The notes under the pieces: generated by a model | Seen by the model: only the letters and a program-made list of their open reading frames with translations | The model's database searches: none | What the model was told of the DNA's origin: nothing | Shown: in pieces, positions 1 to 9,698 of the stretch | How positions within the stretch are numbered: position 1 is the stretch's first letter | Layout of the letters: each line of letters begins with the position of its first letter | Assembly: GCF_001570925.1 (NCBI RefSeq) | Contig: NZ_BCSP01000001.1 | Coordinates: 248,001-312,000, forward strand | DNA from: [Zimmermannella] bifida NBRC 103089 | GTDB taxonomy: Bacteria > Actinomycetota > Actinomycetes > Actinomycetales > Microbacteriaceae | Direction: 5' to 3' | DNA: 64,000 bases | Position numbers and translations under genes: made by a program

Positions 1-50
1 GCGTAGCTGCGTCCGATTCGGCCAAATCCGTTGATTGCGATCTTGGTCAT
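1..50 (-). CDS. gap: Glyceraldehyde-3-phosphate dehydrogenase, N-terminal fragment
   Basis: Only the first 16 codons lie in the window. The peptide MTKIAINGFGRIGRSY is the classic start of GAPDH, where GFGRIGR begins the NAD-binding Rossmann fold. The ATG is preceded by a strong GAAGGAG ribosome binding site (55-62). GAPDH oxidises glyceraldehyde-3-phosphate to 1,3-bisphosphoglycerate in glycolysis. Its position just downstream of whiA on the same strand is the usual actinobacterial order rapZ-(yvcK)-whiA-gap. The identification rests on the peptide and the synteny; the rest of the gene is outside the window. Confidence 0.88.
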   Translation of the reverse strand, partial: MTKIAINGFGRIGRSY

Positions 51-189
51 GGTTGCTCCTTCAGATAGCGACTCATGTGCTTCGCGTTTTGTGTGCGGTA
101 CGCGGTCAAACCGGGAACCACGCTAGCGACTGCAAGTGACACAAATGCTCAGATTGCCGTTTAGCGATCGGCATTATCAGCAAGTCCGA

Positions 190-1170
190 CTAGTCGAGCA
201 GTTCACTCTCAGGAACGCTTGCGGCAGTGTCGGGAATTCCCTGTGACTGGGCTTCGCGGTCGGCAAGGGCAAGCAGTCGGCGGATGCGGCCGGCAACGGC
301 GTCCTTAGTCATCGGCGGGTTTGCGCGCTGGCCAAGTTCGTCGAGGGACGCCTCGCGGTGCTGCAGGCGCAGGTCGCCAGCTTCACGAAGGTGAGCGGGT
401 ACCGAGTCGCCGAGAATCTCGAACGCTCGTTCGACTCGCGCGCAAGCCGCCACCGCAGCCTGTGCGGAACGTCGCAGGTTCGCGTCGTCGAAGTTCACGA
501 GACGGTTCGCAGTCGCGCGCGTTTCGCGTCGCTGGCGCAGTGCTTCCCACTCGGCGAGTACCTTGCGGGCACCCATCGCGACGAGCATCTGGTTAATGGC
601 ATCCGCATCCCGGATCACCACACGGTTGACGCCACGAACTTCGCGCTGCTTGACCGAAATGCCGAGGCGACCGGCTGCTCCTACCAGCGCCATGGCCGTC
701 TCTCGGTTGGCGCAGGCGACATCGAGTGCGGCAGAGCGGCCCGGATCCGTCAGCGTTCCGGCAGCCAAGAATGCGCCACGCCAGATCGCCGAGAGAATGT
801 CGGCGGTTCCGAGCGTGAGCTTGTTCGGCAAGCCGCGAACGATGCGGCCGCGTGCATCCATCAGGCCCGTTTGGCGTGCAAGGGTCTCCCCCTGCTCGAG
901 CACGCGCACGAGGTAATTGCCCTGCTCACCCGACGTCGAGCCGGTGGCCCGAGCGACCTTGGGACGCACGCCATAAATGGCTACGAGTTCGTGCGCCAGA
1001 CGTGCAGCGAGCATTTCCCCCTGCACTTCGGCTTCGATCACGTACCGATTAGCAATTTTCTGCAGAGCACCGGTAAACCGCAGCATGCTGGAGATCTGCG
1101 CGGCTCGCGCCTGATTCGATCCCGGGTTAACTCCTGTGAGTTCGTGCTTCACTTTTGCAGTGAGTGACAC
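190..1170 (-). CDS. whiA: Sporulation/cell-division transcription regulator WhiA
   Basis: A 326-residue protein matching WhiA in length and architecture. The N-terminal half is a degenerate LAGLIDADG homing-endonuclease-like fold (around ISSMLRFTGALQ, residues 27-38). The C-terminal end is a helix-turn-helix (around SLDELGQRANPPMTKDAVAG, residues 273-292). In actinomycetes WhiA works with WhiB in control of division and chromosome segregation; in non-sporulating relatives it is retained as a division regulator. The start is GTG, preceded by AGGAG seven to eight bases upstream. It lies 109 bp downstream of rapZ and upstream of gap. The gene yvcK, normally between rapZ and whiA, is absent here. 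Confidence 0.95.
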   Translation of the reverse strand: MSLTAKVKHELTGVNPGSNQARAAQISSMLRFTGALQKIANRYVIEAEVQGEMLAARLAHELVAIYGVRPKVARATGSTSGEQGNYLVRVLEQGETLARQTGLMDARGRIVRGLPNKLTLGTADILSAIWRGAFLAAGTLTDPGRSAALDVACANRETAMALVGAAGRLGISVKQREVRGVNRVVIRDADAINQMLVAMGARKVLAEWEALRQRRETRATANRLVNFDDANLRRSAQAAVAACARVERAFEILGDSVPAHLREAGDLRLQHREASLDELGQRANPPMTKDAVAGRIRRLLALADREAQSQGIPDTAASVPESELLD

Positions 1171-1279
1171 CTAATCTCCTTCATCCAGCATTTTTCGTAC
1201 CTGCCAACGTTACGCCGTGTTCGGCGATTTCGCGCATTGGCGTATCCGCAGACAACGCGGTATAACGCCCTGTCGAGCG

Positions 1280-2173
1280 CTACTCTCGGCCGAGGTCGCG
1301 GTGACGCACGCTCACGGTGATGTCGTCACGGCCACGAAGCTGGTTTGCGAGGTGTTCACTCATGGCAACCGAACGGTGCTTGCCACCGGTGCAGCCAATG
1401 CCGACGACGGCGTGGCGCTTATTCTCGCGTTCGTAGCCGCGAATTACCGGCTCGAGCAGCCCAACGAAGTGTTCGGTGAATTCTTCGGCACCGTCCTGCG
1501 CCAACACGTAGTCGCTCACACGCTTGTCTCGGCCGTTGAACGGACGCAATTCCATCGACCAGAACGGGTTCGGCAAGAACCGCATGTCGAGAATGATGTC
1601 GGCGTCCTGCGGGCTGCCGTATTTAAACCCAAAGCTCATGATCGTGAGCTGCAGTTTGTCTTCCGCCGGGTCTGCGAAGCGTTCCCGGATACGGTGTGCC
1701 AGCTGGTGCACATTGAGTTCTGAGGTGTCGATCAATACGTCGGCGATGCTGCGAACCTCGCGCAGGCGTTCTCGCTCCAATCGAATTGCGTCGAGCACGG
1801 TGTCACCGTCGCCCTGTTGCAGCGGATGCGGACGGCGCGAAGATTCGTATCGCCGCACGATCGCTTCTTCGGTCGCGTCTAAGAACAGCACCGTAATGTG
1901 GTGGGTTTCACGCAACTCCATGACGAAGTCATGGAAGTTCTCGAGCAGTTTGCCGCCTCGAATGTCAACTGCGACAGTCAGCTTCGGGAGCGAATCACCG
2001 GCTCGACCGGCAACTTCCATGAGCGGGCGAATCATCTGCGGCGGCAGGTTGTCGACGACATACCAGCCCAGATCCTCAAACGCTTTAATCGCGGTTGAGC
2101 GTCCGGCACCCGACATGCCGGTCACGATCGTGATCTCTTGCAGATCCGATAGCGAATCGTGGTTATTGTCCAT
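1280..2173 (-). CDS. rapZ: RNase adapter / nucleotide-binding protein RapZ (YvcJ)
   Basis: A P-loop nucleotide-binding protein of 297 residues, the usual size of the RapZ/YvcJ family. The Walker A motif GMSGAGRS is at residues 19-26. The C-terminal domain carries the family signatures FKYGSP and GCTGGKHRSV (about residue 257 onward). In E. coli RapZ controls glmS sRNA processing; in Gram-positives the role of YvcJ is less defined and linked to nucleotide binding and competence. It starts at ATG 36 bp after the uvrC stop and is probably cotranscribed with uvrA and uvrC. Confidence 0.95.
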   Translation of the reverse strand: MDNNHDSLSDLQEITIVTGMSGAGRSTAIKAFEDLGWYVVDNLPPQMIRPLMEVAGRAGDSLPKLTVAVDIRGGKLLENFHDFVMELRETHHITVLFLDATEEAIVRRYESSRRPHPLQQGDGDTVLDAIRLERERLREVRSIADVLIDTSELNVHQLAHRIRERFADPAEDKLQLTIMSFGFKYGSPQDADIILDMRFLPNPFWSMELRPFNGRDKRVSDYVLAQDGAEEFTEHFVGLLEPVIRGYERENKRHAVVGIGCTGGKHRSVAMSEHLANQLRGRDDITVSVRHRDLGRE

Positions 2174-2209
2174 CCGGCGCGCTCCTTGTTCGTCGTGGTA
2201 CCAGGCTAG

Positions 2210-4063
2210 CTACTTCCGGCTGAGCTTGTGCACGATGTTTGCCGCAATATTTGGGCCGACACCAGGAACCTCGGCAATTTCCTCGGCGGTTGCCGCCCGT
2301 AGCTTAGTTACCGAGCCAAAATGCTTGAGCAATGCGTTGATACGGGCCGGGCCGAGGCCAGCGACTTCCTCGAGCTGGGTACGGATGTCACGTCGGCGCG
2401 ATGCCCGCTGTGCGGTGATGGCGAATCGGTGCGCTTCGTCACGCAGGCGCTGAATCAAGAACAGGGCTTCGGATGCGCGCGGCAAGATGACCGGAAAATC
2501 ATCGTCAGGCAACCAGAGTTCTTCGAGTCGTTTCGCGATACCGGCGATGGCAATCGAACCGACGCCAGATTCGTTGAGTGCTCGCTGTGCCGCCGCAACC
2601 TGCGGTTGACCACCGTCAATAAGCAGCAGTTGTGGCCGATACGCGAACTTCGTCGACTGTTCACGCGACTGTTCTTCATCGTCGCGCAGGTACGCGAGCC
2701 GCCGCATCAGGGTTTGGTAGATCGAATCGGTGTCATCCGTTGACTCCGAAATATTGAAACGTCGATAGTCCCGCTTCTTGGGCAGCCCGTCTTCGAACAC
2801 AACCATGGACGCAACGATGCCGGTGCCCTGCAGGTGCGACACGTCAAAGCACTCGATGCGCAACGGTGCCTCATCAAGTTCAAGCGCCTCGCGGAGGTCG
2901 TTTAGGGCCTCGGTTCGTGCGACATAGTCGGCGGTGCGCTTGAGCTTGTACTGTTTGAGCGCCTCGAGCGCATTCCGATTCGCAGTGGCGAGCAGCTCAG
3001 CCTTTGCCCCACGTTGGGCGGTGTGTACGCGCACATTGCTGCCCCGTGCCTGCGTGAGTACCGATGCCAACGCGTCGACCTCATCCGGAATCTGCGGCAC
3101 AACAATTTCGCGAGCCGGATGCTGCGCCTGCGCGCCATACACGTCTTGCAAAATCTGAGTCATCAGCGTCGCGTCATCGACTTCGAGTTCTTTGTCGAGC
3201 ACCCAGCCGCGCACACCGCGAACGCGTCCGCGACGAACGGTAAATAGCTGCACCGACGCAGCAAGTTCGTCATGCGCGAGCCCGTAGACATCGGCATCGG
3301 CGTTGTCAGCAAGCACGACGGCCGATTTTTCGAGAACGGCTTCGAATGCTTGCACCCGGTCACGCAGCCGAGCTGCCTCTTCAAATTGCAGCGCTTCGGA
3401 TGCGGCCAACATGTCGCGTTTGAGTTTCTCGACGATCGAGCGATCGTATGTCTCCATGAAATGCACGAACTCGTTGACGCGCTCGCGATGTTCCGCGATG
3501 CTCACCTGCTGTGAGCAGGGGCCGCCGCACTTACCGATTTGGCTGGCAAAGCACGGCTTGCCACTCTGCATCGCACGTCGATAGTTCGAGTCGTTGCATG
3601 TTCGAATCGGCATGACCTTGATCATCAGGTCGATCGTTTCGTTGACCGCCCACACTTTCGGGTACGGACCGAAGTACCGCGCGCCGCGGATCTTCGCGGT
3701 CCTGGTCACCATGACGCGAGGGGCCTCATCCGCCAGTGTCACCGCCATAAACGGATACGACTTGTCGTCTTTAAGCCGAACATTGAACGGTGGTGAATAC
3801 TCCTGAATCCAGGTGTATTCGAGCTGGAGCGCTTCGATCTCATTGCGCACCACCGTCCATTGCACATCCCGCGCCGTGGTCACCAAGCGGCGGGTTCGCT
3901 CGGGCAGGGTTTCGAGCGCCACAAAGTAGTTCGCGAGTCGCGACCGCAAATTCTTCGCTTTGCCGACGTACAGGATGCGACCGTTCGCATCCAGCCACCG
4001 ATACACGCCCGGTGATGTGGGGATATCGCCGGAAGCGGGCCGCCAGTCAAGGTAGGTTGCCAC
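2210..4063 (-). CDS. uvrC: Excinuclease ABC subunit C
   Basis: The 617-residue UvrC nuclease makes the 3' and 5' incisions in nucleotide excision repair. Domains in order: GIY-YIG nuclease (GVYRW...ILYVGKAKNLRSRL, residues 19-45), UVR/UvrB-binding segment (around ALQFEEAARLRDRV, residues 225-238), the RNase H-like 5' endonuclease domain (FDVSHLQGTG, LLLIDGG), and C-terminal helix-hairpin-helix repeats (VAGLGPARINALL, VPGVGPNIA). The start is GTG, nine bases after the uvrA stop and without a good Shine-Dalgarno, so translation may be coupled to uvrA. uvrA, uvrC and rapZ form a minus-strand operon. Confidence 0.97.
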   Translation of the reverse strand: MATYLDWRPASGDIPTSPGVYRWLDANGRILYVGKAKNLRSRLANYFVALETLPERTRRLVTTARDVQWTVVRNEIEALQLEYTWIQEYSPPFNVRLKDDKSYPFMAVTLADEAPRVMVTRTAKIRGARYFGPYPKVWAVNETIDLMIKVMPIRTCNDSNYRRAMQSGKPCFASQIGKCGGPCSQQVSIAEHRERVNEFVHFMETYDRSIVEKLKRDMLAASEALQFEEAARLRDRVQAFEAVLEKSAVVLADNADADVYGLAHDELAASVQLFTVRRGRVRGVRGWVLDKELEVDDATLMTQILQDVYGAQAQHPAREIVVPQIPDEVDALASVLTQARGSNVRVHTAQRGAKAELLATANRNALEALKQYKLKRTADYVARTEALNDLREALELDEAPLRIECFDVSHLQGTGIVASMVVFEDGLPKKRDYRRFNISESTDDTDSIYQTLMRRLAYLRDDEEQSREQSTKFAYRPQLLLIDGGQPQVAAAQRALNESGVGSIAIAGIAKRLEELWLPDDDFPVILPRASEALFLIQRLRDEAHRFAITAQRASRRRDIRTQLEEVAGLGPARINALLKHFGSVTKLRAATAEEIAEVPGVGPNIAANIVHKLSRK

Positions 4064-4072
4064 GGCGACTCG

Positions 4073-6946
4073 CTACTTGGCTGGCGTCAGCATCTGGGCC
4101 AGGAAGTAGCCCGTTGCGCATTCCGGATGCGCGGCAATCTGTTCCGGAGTACCGGTAGCGACAACTTCACCGCCACCAGATCCGCCTTCGGGGCCCATCT
4201 CAATGACCCAGTCGGCCGACTTAATGACCTCGAGGTTGTGTTCGATGACGATAACGGTATTGCCCTTGTCGACGAGTCCCTGCAGCACCATGAGGAGCTT
4301 GCGCACGTCTTCGAAATGCAGACCCGTTGTCGGTTCGTCGAGCACGTACACACTCCGACCGTTGGAGCGGCGCTGCAACTCCGTCGCGAGCTTCACACGC
4401 TGCGCTTCACCACCCGAGAGCGTCGTTGCTGACTGGCCGAGACGCACATATCCGAGGCCAACATCAACGAGTGTCTTCAAGTAGCGGTGGATGGCCGTGA
4501 TCGGTTCGAAGAACTCCGCGGCCTCGGAAATGGGCATGTCCAATACTTCGGAGATGTTCTTGCCCTTGTAGTGCACCTGCAGGGTCTCGCGGTTGTATCG
4601 CTGCCCCTGGCAGGCCTCACACTTGACGTAAACGTCAGGGAGGAAGTTCATCTCGATCTTGTTCGTGCCGTCACCGCTGCATTCTTCGCAGCGGCCGCCC
4701 TTCACGTTGAATGAGAATCGGCCGGCTTGGTAGCCGCGGGCCTTCGCCTCGGCAGTTTCGGCAAAGAGATTGCGGATGCGGTCAAACACACCCGTATACG
4801 TCGCCGGGTTCGAGCGCGGGGTGCGTCCAATCGGTGCTTGGTCGACGTGAACGACCTTGTCCAGTTGGTCGACGCCAGTGACTCGAGTGTGCTTCCCGGG
4901 AACCTGCCGTGCGCCGTTGAGCTTGTTAGCCAGAACCTTTTCGAGCACATCGTTGACGAGCGAGGACTTGCCCGACCCCGAGATGCCCGAAACGACCGTG
5001 AGTAGCCCAAGCGGGAAATCAACTGTGACGTTCTTGAGGTTGTTTTCGCGCGCACCAACGACCGTGAGCTTGCGCTTCTTGTCGAACTTGCGGCGCGATG
5101 CTGGCACCTCAATTGACTTGCGCCCGCTGAGGTAGGCGCCGGTTTCGGACGCATCATTGGTGAGCAAGCTTTCGTAGCTACCGGAGTGGACGACTTCACC
5201 GCCGTACTCCCCTGCTCCCGGCCCGATGTCAACGATCCAGTCGGCGGTGCGGATCGTATCTTCGTCGTGCTCCACCACGATGAGCGTGTTGCCCAGGTCT
5301 CGTAGGCGCTCGAGTGTGCCGATCAGTCGCTGGTTGTCACGCTGGTGAAGACCGATCGACGGTTCGTCAAGCACGTACAGCACGCCGGTAAGGCCGGCAC
5401 CGATCTGCGTTGCCAAGCGGATGCGTTGGGCTTCGCCGCCAGAGAGCGTTCCGGCTGCGCGTGCGAGGTCTAGGTAAGTGAGCCCGACCTGCGTGAGGAA
5501 TTCCAAGCGCGCGCGGAGCTCACGCAGAACCTGTGCACCGACCTTGGCTTCGCGGGGCGTGAGCTCAATGTTGTTGAAGAATTCGAGCGATTTGTCGAGC
5601 GGCATGAATGTGACGTCGGCAATGGATTTGCCGGCAACTTTGACTGCCAGGACCTCTGGGCGCAGGCGCGCTCCATTACAACTGGGGCAGGGAATCTCGC
5701 GCAGGAATTGCTGCATCCGGTCGCGCTTTGCGTCGGAATCTGCCTCAGCGTATTGCCGCTCAATGCTCGGTACGACGCCCTCGAACCCGGAGGAATACGA
5801 GATGTTGCGACCGTAGCGGTTTCGGTACTTGACCTTGACCTTGAAATCCTTGCCGTACAACACGTACTGCTGCACGTCCGCCGGCAGCTTGCGCCAAGGC
5901 GTATCGAGCGAGAATCCCAATTGCTCAGCGAGCGCGCCGAGGAGCCGCTCGTAGTAGTTGTACAGCGACTTGCCCTGCGACGACCACGGAATGATCGCAC
6001 CCTCTGCAATGGATGCATCCGGGTCACCGATCATGAGTTCTTCGTCAACTGCCATGCGGTTACCAAGCCCGTCACAGGTTTGGCAGGCACCGAATGGGGC
6101 ATTGAACGAGAACGTACGCGGTTCGATCTCGGCGAGAGCAATCGGGTGATTGTTCGGGCACGAGAGCTTTTCAGAGAACGAGTCAAACCGGTCGTCACCG
6201 TCATTGTCGACGTACTCAACCGTTACGCGGCCATCCGCGATGCGCAGTGTCGTTTCGAGGGAGTCGGTGAGTCGACCAAGCAAATCGTCAGCAGCCACGA
6301 GCCGATCGACGATCACCGAGATGTCGTGTTTGTACGACTTCTTGAGTTTCGGCGGGTTGCTCAGCTGAATGCGTTCGCCGTCGACGATGGCGCGTGAGAA
6401 CCCCTGCTGCTGCAGCGATGAGAACAGATCGACGAATTCGCCCTTTTTCTGCTGTACAACCGGAGCCAGCAATTGGTACCGCGTGCCTGCGGGGAGCTCC
6501 ATAAGGCGATCGGCAATTTGCTGCACCGTCGACGACGCAATCACTTCGCCGCACTCGGGGCAGTGCGCCGTACCCACGCGTGCCCAAAGCAATCGCATGT
6601 AGTCGTAAATCTCGGTAATGGTGCCGACAGTCGAACGCGGGTTGCGGTTGGTCGACTTCTGGTCGATGGATACCGCTGGGCTAAGCCCCTCGATAACGTC
6701 AACATCAGGACGATCAACCTGGCCAAGGAACATGCGCGCATACGCGGAGAGCGACTCGACATAGCGCCGCTGACCTTCAGCAAAGATCGTGTCAAAGGCG
6801 AGCGATGACTTGCCGGATCCCGACAGTCCCGTAAACACGACGAGCTTGTCGCGTGGAATAACGAGATCCACGTTCTTGAGGTTGTGCACGCGCGCGTGCT
6901 GGACGCGAAGGGTCGCGTTAGTGTCAGGAGTTTCGCATACGGTCAC
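4073..6946 (-). CDS. uvrA: Excinuclease ABC subunit A
   Basis: UvrA (957 residues) is the damage-sensing ATPase of nucleotide excision repair. Two ABC ATPase halves are visible: Walker [10 protein letters not shown] near residue 40 and GISGSGKSS near residue 650, with LSGGEAQR signatures in both halves. The second zinc module is intact (CEECSGDG...CEACQGQR). In the first module the N-terminal pair is CPNNH rather than CxxC, followed by CQTCDGLG; a C-x3-H first pair is common in actinobacterial UvrA. The start is GTG, giving [15 protein letters not shown]. It lies 42 bp downstream of rlmN. Confidence 0.98.
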   Translation of the reverse strand: MTVCETPDTNATLRVQHARVHNLKNVDLVIPRDKLVVFTGLSGSGKSSLAFDTIFAEGQRRYVESLSAYARMFLGQVDRPDVDVIEGLSPAVSIDQKSTNRNPRSTVGTITEIYDYMRLLWARVGTAHCPECGEVIASSTVQQIADRLMELPAGTRYQLLAPVVQQKKGEFVDLFSSLQQQGFSRAIVDGERIQLSNPPKLKKSYKHDISVIVDRLVAADDLLGRLTDSLETTLRIADGRVTVEYVDNDGDDRFDSFSEKLSCPNNHPIALAEIEPRTFSFNAPFGACQTCDGLGNRMAVDEELMIGDPDASIAEGAIIPWSSQGKSLYNYYERLLGALAEQLGFSLDTPWRKLPADVQQYVLYGKDFKVKVKYRNRYGRNISYSSGFEGVVPSIERQYAEADSDAKRDRMQQFLREIPCPSCNGARLRPEVLAVKVAGKSIADVTFMPLDKSLEFFNNIELTPREAKVGAQVLRELRARLEFLTQVGLTYLDLARAAGTLSGGEAQRIRLATQIGAGLTGVLYVLDEPSIGLHQRDNQRLIGTLERLRDLGNTLIVVEHDEDTIRTADWIVDIGPGAGEYGGEVVHSGSYESLLTNDASETGAYLSGRKSIEVPASRRKFDKKRKLTVVGARENNLKNVTVDFPLGLLTVVSGISGSGKSSLVNDVLEKVLANKLNGARQVPGKHTRVTGVDQLDKVVHVDQAPIGRTPRSNPATYTGVFDRIRNLFAETAEAKARGYQAGRFSFNVKGGRCEECSGDGTNKIEMNFLPDVYVKCEACQGQRYNRETLQVHYKGKNISEVLDMPISEAAEFFEPITAIHRYLKTLVDVGLGYVRLGQSATTLSGGEAQRVKLATELQRRSNGRSVYVLDEPTTGLHFEDVRKLLMVLQGLVDKGNTVIVIEHNLEVIKSADWVIEMGPEGGSGGGEVVATGTPEQIAAHPECATGYFLAQMLTPAK

Positions 6947-6988
6947 GAATCAAGACTACGCGCACCCGCCGACAATGCTGAGTGTGAG

Positions 6989-8305
6989 CTAGCGAGCTGG
7001 GTTGCGCTCGGGAATCGTCTCGTCGGTGTTGTCTTCGTTGGCGGCTGCAAGCTGACCGCAGGCACCGTCGATTTCCTTGCCTCGCGTGTCGCGCAGCGTG
7101 GTTGGGATGCCCTTGTCACGCAGGCGGTTCACAAACTCGTGCATGACGGCCGGTTCTGAGGACGTCCAAATCGAACCCGGAGTCGGGTTCAGCGGAATTG
7201 GATTGACGTGCACCCAACCGCGACCGCGTTCATTGAGTTTGTCGGCGAGCAGATCGGCTCGCCAGCCGTGATCATTCATGTCCTTGATGAGGGCATACTC
7301 GATCGAGACGCGTCGACCCGTCTTGTCGAAGTACTCGCGCGCCGCATCCAACGCCTCATCGACCTTCCACCGACTATTGACGGGAATGAGGTCGTCGCGC
7401 AGTTCATCATCGGGTGCGTGCAACGACAGCGCGAACGTCACCGGCAAGTCTTCGTCGGCAAGCTTCTTGATCGCTGGCACGAGTCCAACGGTTGAAACGG
7501 TAATGCCACGGGCCGACATACCAAGACCCTCAGGCGCGGGATCAACCATGCGGTGCACCGCATCCATCACCCGCTTGTAGTTTGCGAGCGGCTCCCCCAT
7601 CCCCATGAACACAATGTTGTGCACGCGTTCGGGAGTACCGTCGCCTTTGCCGCCGCCGAGCTCTCCAGCCGCGATCACCCGGTTCGCCTGTACGACCTGA
7701 TCGAGGATCTCGGCCGTCGACAGGTTACGGGTCAAACCGTTCTGACCGGTGGCGCAGAACGGACAGTTCATGCCGCAACCAGCCTGCGATGACACACAGA
7801 GCGTGATTCGACCGGGATAGCGCATCAGTACGGACTCAACGAGCACGCCGTCGAAACACTTCCACAAGAACTTGATCGTGTCGCCACGGTCGGTCTTGAG
7901 CCGGTTAACCTCGGTCAGCAGCGGTGGCATGAGTGCCTCGGCCAGTGCATGGCGGGATGCGGCCGGCAAGTCGGTCATGTCGTCCGGGTTGGTCGTGTAG
8001 TGCTCAAAATAGTGCGTCGACAGCTGCTTTGCACGAAACCCCTGGTGCCCGAGTTCTTTGAGCACTTCCTGACGCTCGGCCAGGTTCATGTCGGCAAGGT
8101 GACGGGGTGGTTTTACGACGCGACGCTTTTGCGCAAATTGCAATACCGGACGCCCGTCGGGGCCCATGGGTTGTACCCAACCTTCTGCGGTGGGTTTTAC
8201 CTGAGGGCGCGATGCGCTCGGCTTCTCGTCGCGAAGGCGACCGCCAATATTGGTGGCGCGTCGCGAAGAACCGGCAGCAGAACGGGGCGGGGTGTTTGAA
8301 TGCAT
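6989..8305 (-). CDS. rlmN: 23S rRNA/tRNA adenine-C2 methyltransferase RlmN
   Basis: A radical-SAM enzyme that methylates A2503 of 23S rRNA and A37 of some tRNAs. The CxxxCxxC cluster motif is CGMNCPFC. The C-terminal catalytic cysteine lies in [18 protein letters not shown] and [13 protein letters not shown] are typical family motifs. At 438 residues it has an N-terminal extension of roughly 50-70 residues rich in Arg, Pro and Ser. The ATG at 8305 has only a GGCAGGG directly against it, so an internal ATG (MGPDGRPVL, about residue 47) could be the true start. It starts 15 bp after the unknown lipoprotein gene and may be cotranscribed with it. Confidence 0.95.
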   Translation of the reverse strand: MHSNTPPRSAAGSSRRATNIGGRLRDEKPSASRPQVKPTAEGWVQPMGPDGRPVLQFAQKRRVVKPPRHLADMNLAERQEVLKELGHQGFRAKQLSTHYFEHYTTNPDDMTDLPAASRHALAEALMPPLLTEVNRLKTDRGDTIKFLWKCFDGVLVESVLMRYPGRITLCVSSQAGCGMNCPFCATGQNGLTRNLSTAEILDQVVQANRVIAAGELGGGKGDGTPERVHNIVFMGMGEPLANYKRVMDAVHRMVDPAPEGLGMSARGITVSTVGLVPAIKKLADEDLPVTFALSLHAPDDELRDDLIPVNSRWKVDEALDAAREYFDKTGRRVSIEYALIKDMNDHGWRADLLADKLNERGRGWVHVNPIPLNPTPGSIWTSSEPAVMHEFVNRLRDKGIPTTLRDTRGKEIDGACGQLAAANEDNTDETIPERNPAR

Positions 8306-8320
8306 CCCTGCCAGTATGGC

Positions 8321-9541
8321 CTACTTTGCCAGGGGAATGGCCACTCGCGTGCCGTGCTCAACACTTTCGTCGATAACCAGATACCCGTCAAGGACGCTGG
8401 TATCCATTTCGGTAACCCCATCTAGCTCAGCCAACGTTCCCTGCGTGGCCGACCACAATACGGCGTCCGCCCCTGTCGGTTGGTATACAAAGGTGTTTCC
8501 ACTCGCAGTTACCGCGATCGGTACCGAGGACGTCATGCCCTTGCCGAACGCAGCTCCGGTCTGTGTAAGCGTCCATTCGCCGTCGTTGGAATGCGCGACG
8601 ACTTTTCCGTCACCGTCGAGTACAAACGAATACCCTTCGCTAAATCCCTGCCCGAGTTCGTTCAGCGGCACCGTCGCTCCATCAAAATCATCGGGGAATG
8701 CCAAACGCGATGCTTTCCCCTCAAGGTGTACGGGCTTGCCATCAAAACGTTGACCCGGGCCATCGGGGTACTGGTAGAAGCCGTCGCTCGCCCACAAGAC
8801 GTTGTTTATGGGGTCTGGTACGTTCACATTGAGGACTGCAATGCCATTGTGCGTATCGAATGCCATCGCCGACCACTCGGTTGTGCACGCTGCGTACTTC
8901 TTCACCATCAGGCACCTCGAGCTGTTGCCGATGCTTTCCTTCCACAGCACCTTGTTGTCCTTGATCGCGGCAACGTAGCTTCCCCCGGTGAAACCAATCG
9001 TGGCGATAATCGTGCCGCGTTTGATCCCAATACCCCGCACCATGTTGAGCGAAGGAACGTCGGGCAACTCGTACGGCGTGAGTTCGCCACTTTCGATGTC
9101 AAGCGTGGCAAATTCAGCGAATTCGGTCATGTTTCGATGCAGAAACACTTTGCCATCGACCAGTCCGGTGCCGGAAGCGCAGGAAACACCCTTGAACGAT
9201 GCTGTTTCTTCGTTGGTGCGGATGTTGATGAGTTTGACCTCGCCACCGTCGGTGGCCGCGCCAACATTGAATCCAACAACGGCGGTGTCGTCCTGTATGG
9301 CACAAACGCTCGCGGGCACGCTACCGTCCTTCGGCACTTCCCACATTTCCGGCTCGATGCCGTTGTCGTAATCATCGATCAGCCAGGTGCCGTCGGCGGC
9401 CGTGACCGAGAACTTCAGTGCTTTGATCTCCTCGCTGCGGTCAGGGTTGAGCATTCCCACGACCATTTGGCAGCCCGACAATAGGACTGCCGAAATTCCT
9501 GCACTAATTGCAGCCAGCATTCGTCGATTTCGCGACACCAT
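8321..9541 (-). CDS. Secreted lipoprotein of unknown function
   Basis: I do not recognise a named family. The N-terminus is a lipoprotein signal peptide: a basic start (VSRNRRM), a hydrophobic stretch and the lipobox VLLSGC, so the mature protein should begin at Cys and be anchored outside the membrane. The remaining ~380 residues are repetitive in character, alternating short beta-like segments with Gly/Asp turns (DGTWLIDDYD, DGKVFLHRN, DGDGKVVAHS, DGEWTLTQTG). This suggests a beta-propeller of the PQQ/WD-like type, by inference only. The ATG at 9541 is preferred over the upstream GTG because GAAAGGG lies eight bases before it. It sits between uvrB and rlmN. Confidence 0.8.
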   Translation of the reverse strand: MVSRNRRMLAAISAGISAVLLSGCQMVVGMLNPDRSEEIKALKFSVTAADGTWLIDDYDNGIEPEMWEVPKDGSVPASVCAIQDDTAVVGFNVGAATDGGEVKLINIRTNEETASFKGVSCASGTGLVDGKVFLHRNMTEFAEFATLDIESGELTPYELPDVPSLNMVRGIGIKRGTIIATIGFTGGSYVAAIKDNKVLWKESIGNSSRCLMVKKYAACTTEWSAMAFDTHNGIAVLNVNVPDPINNVLWASDGFYQYPDGPGQRFDGKPVHLEGKASRLAFPDDFDGATVPLNELGQGFSEGYSFVLDGDGKVVAHSNDGEWTLTQTGAAFGKGMTSSVPIAVTASGNTFVYQPTGADAVLWSATQGTLAELDGVTEMDTSVLDGYLVIDESVEHGTRVAIPLAK

Positions 9542-9698
9542 CAGCACGACCCTTTCGCACGCTCGAAAACTGGTCGTTATGGCAGCGATTCAGCGTCCGC
9601 GCGACCGAATTTCATCAATAATGTTCACTGTATTGCGGTGCCGACATGCTTGCACTCAACCTGGGGTTGTATCTTGCCTGCTGCTGGTATTTCATCAG

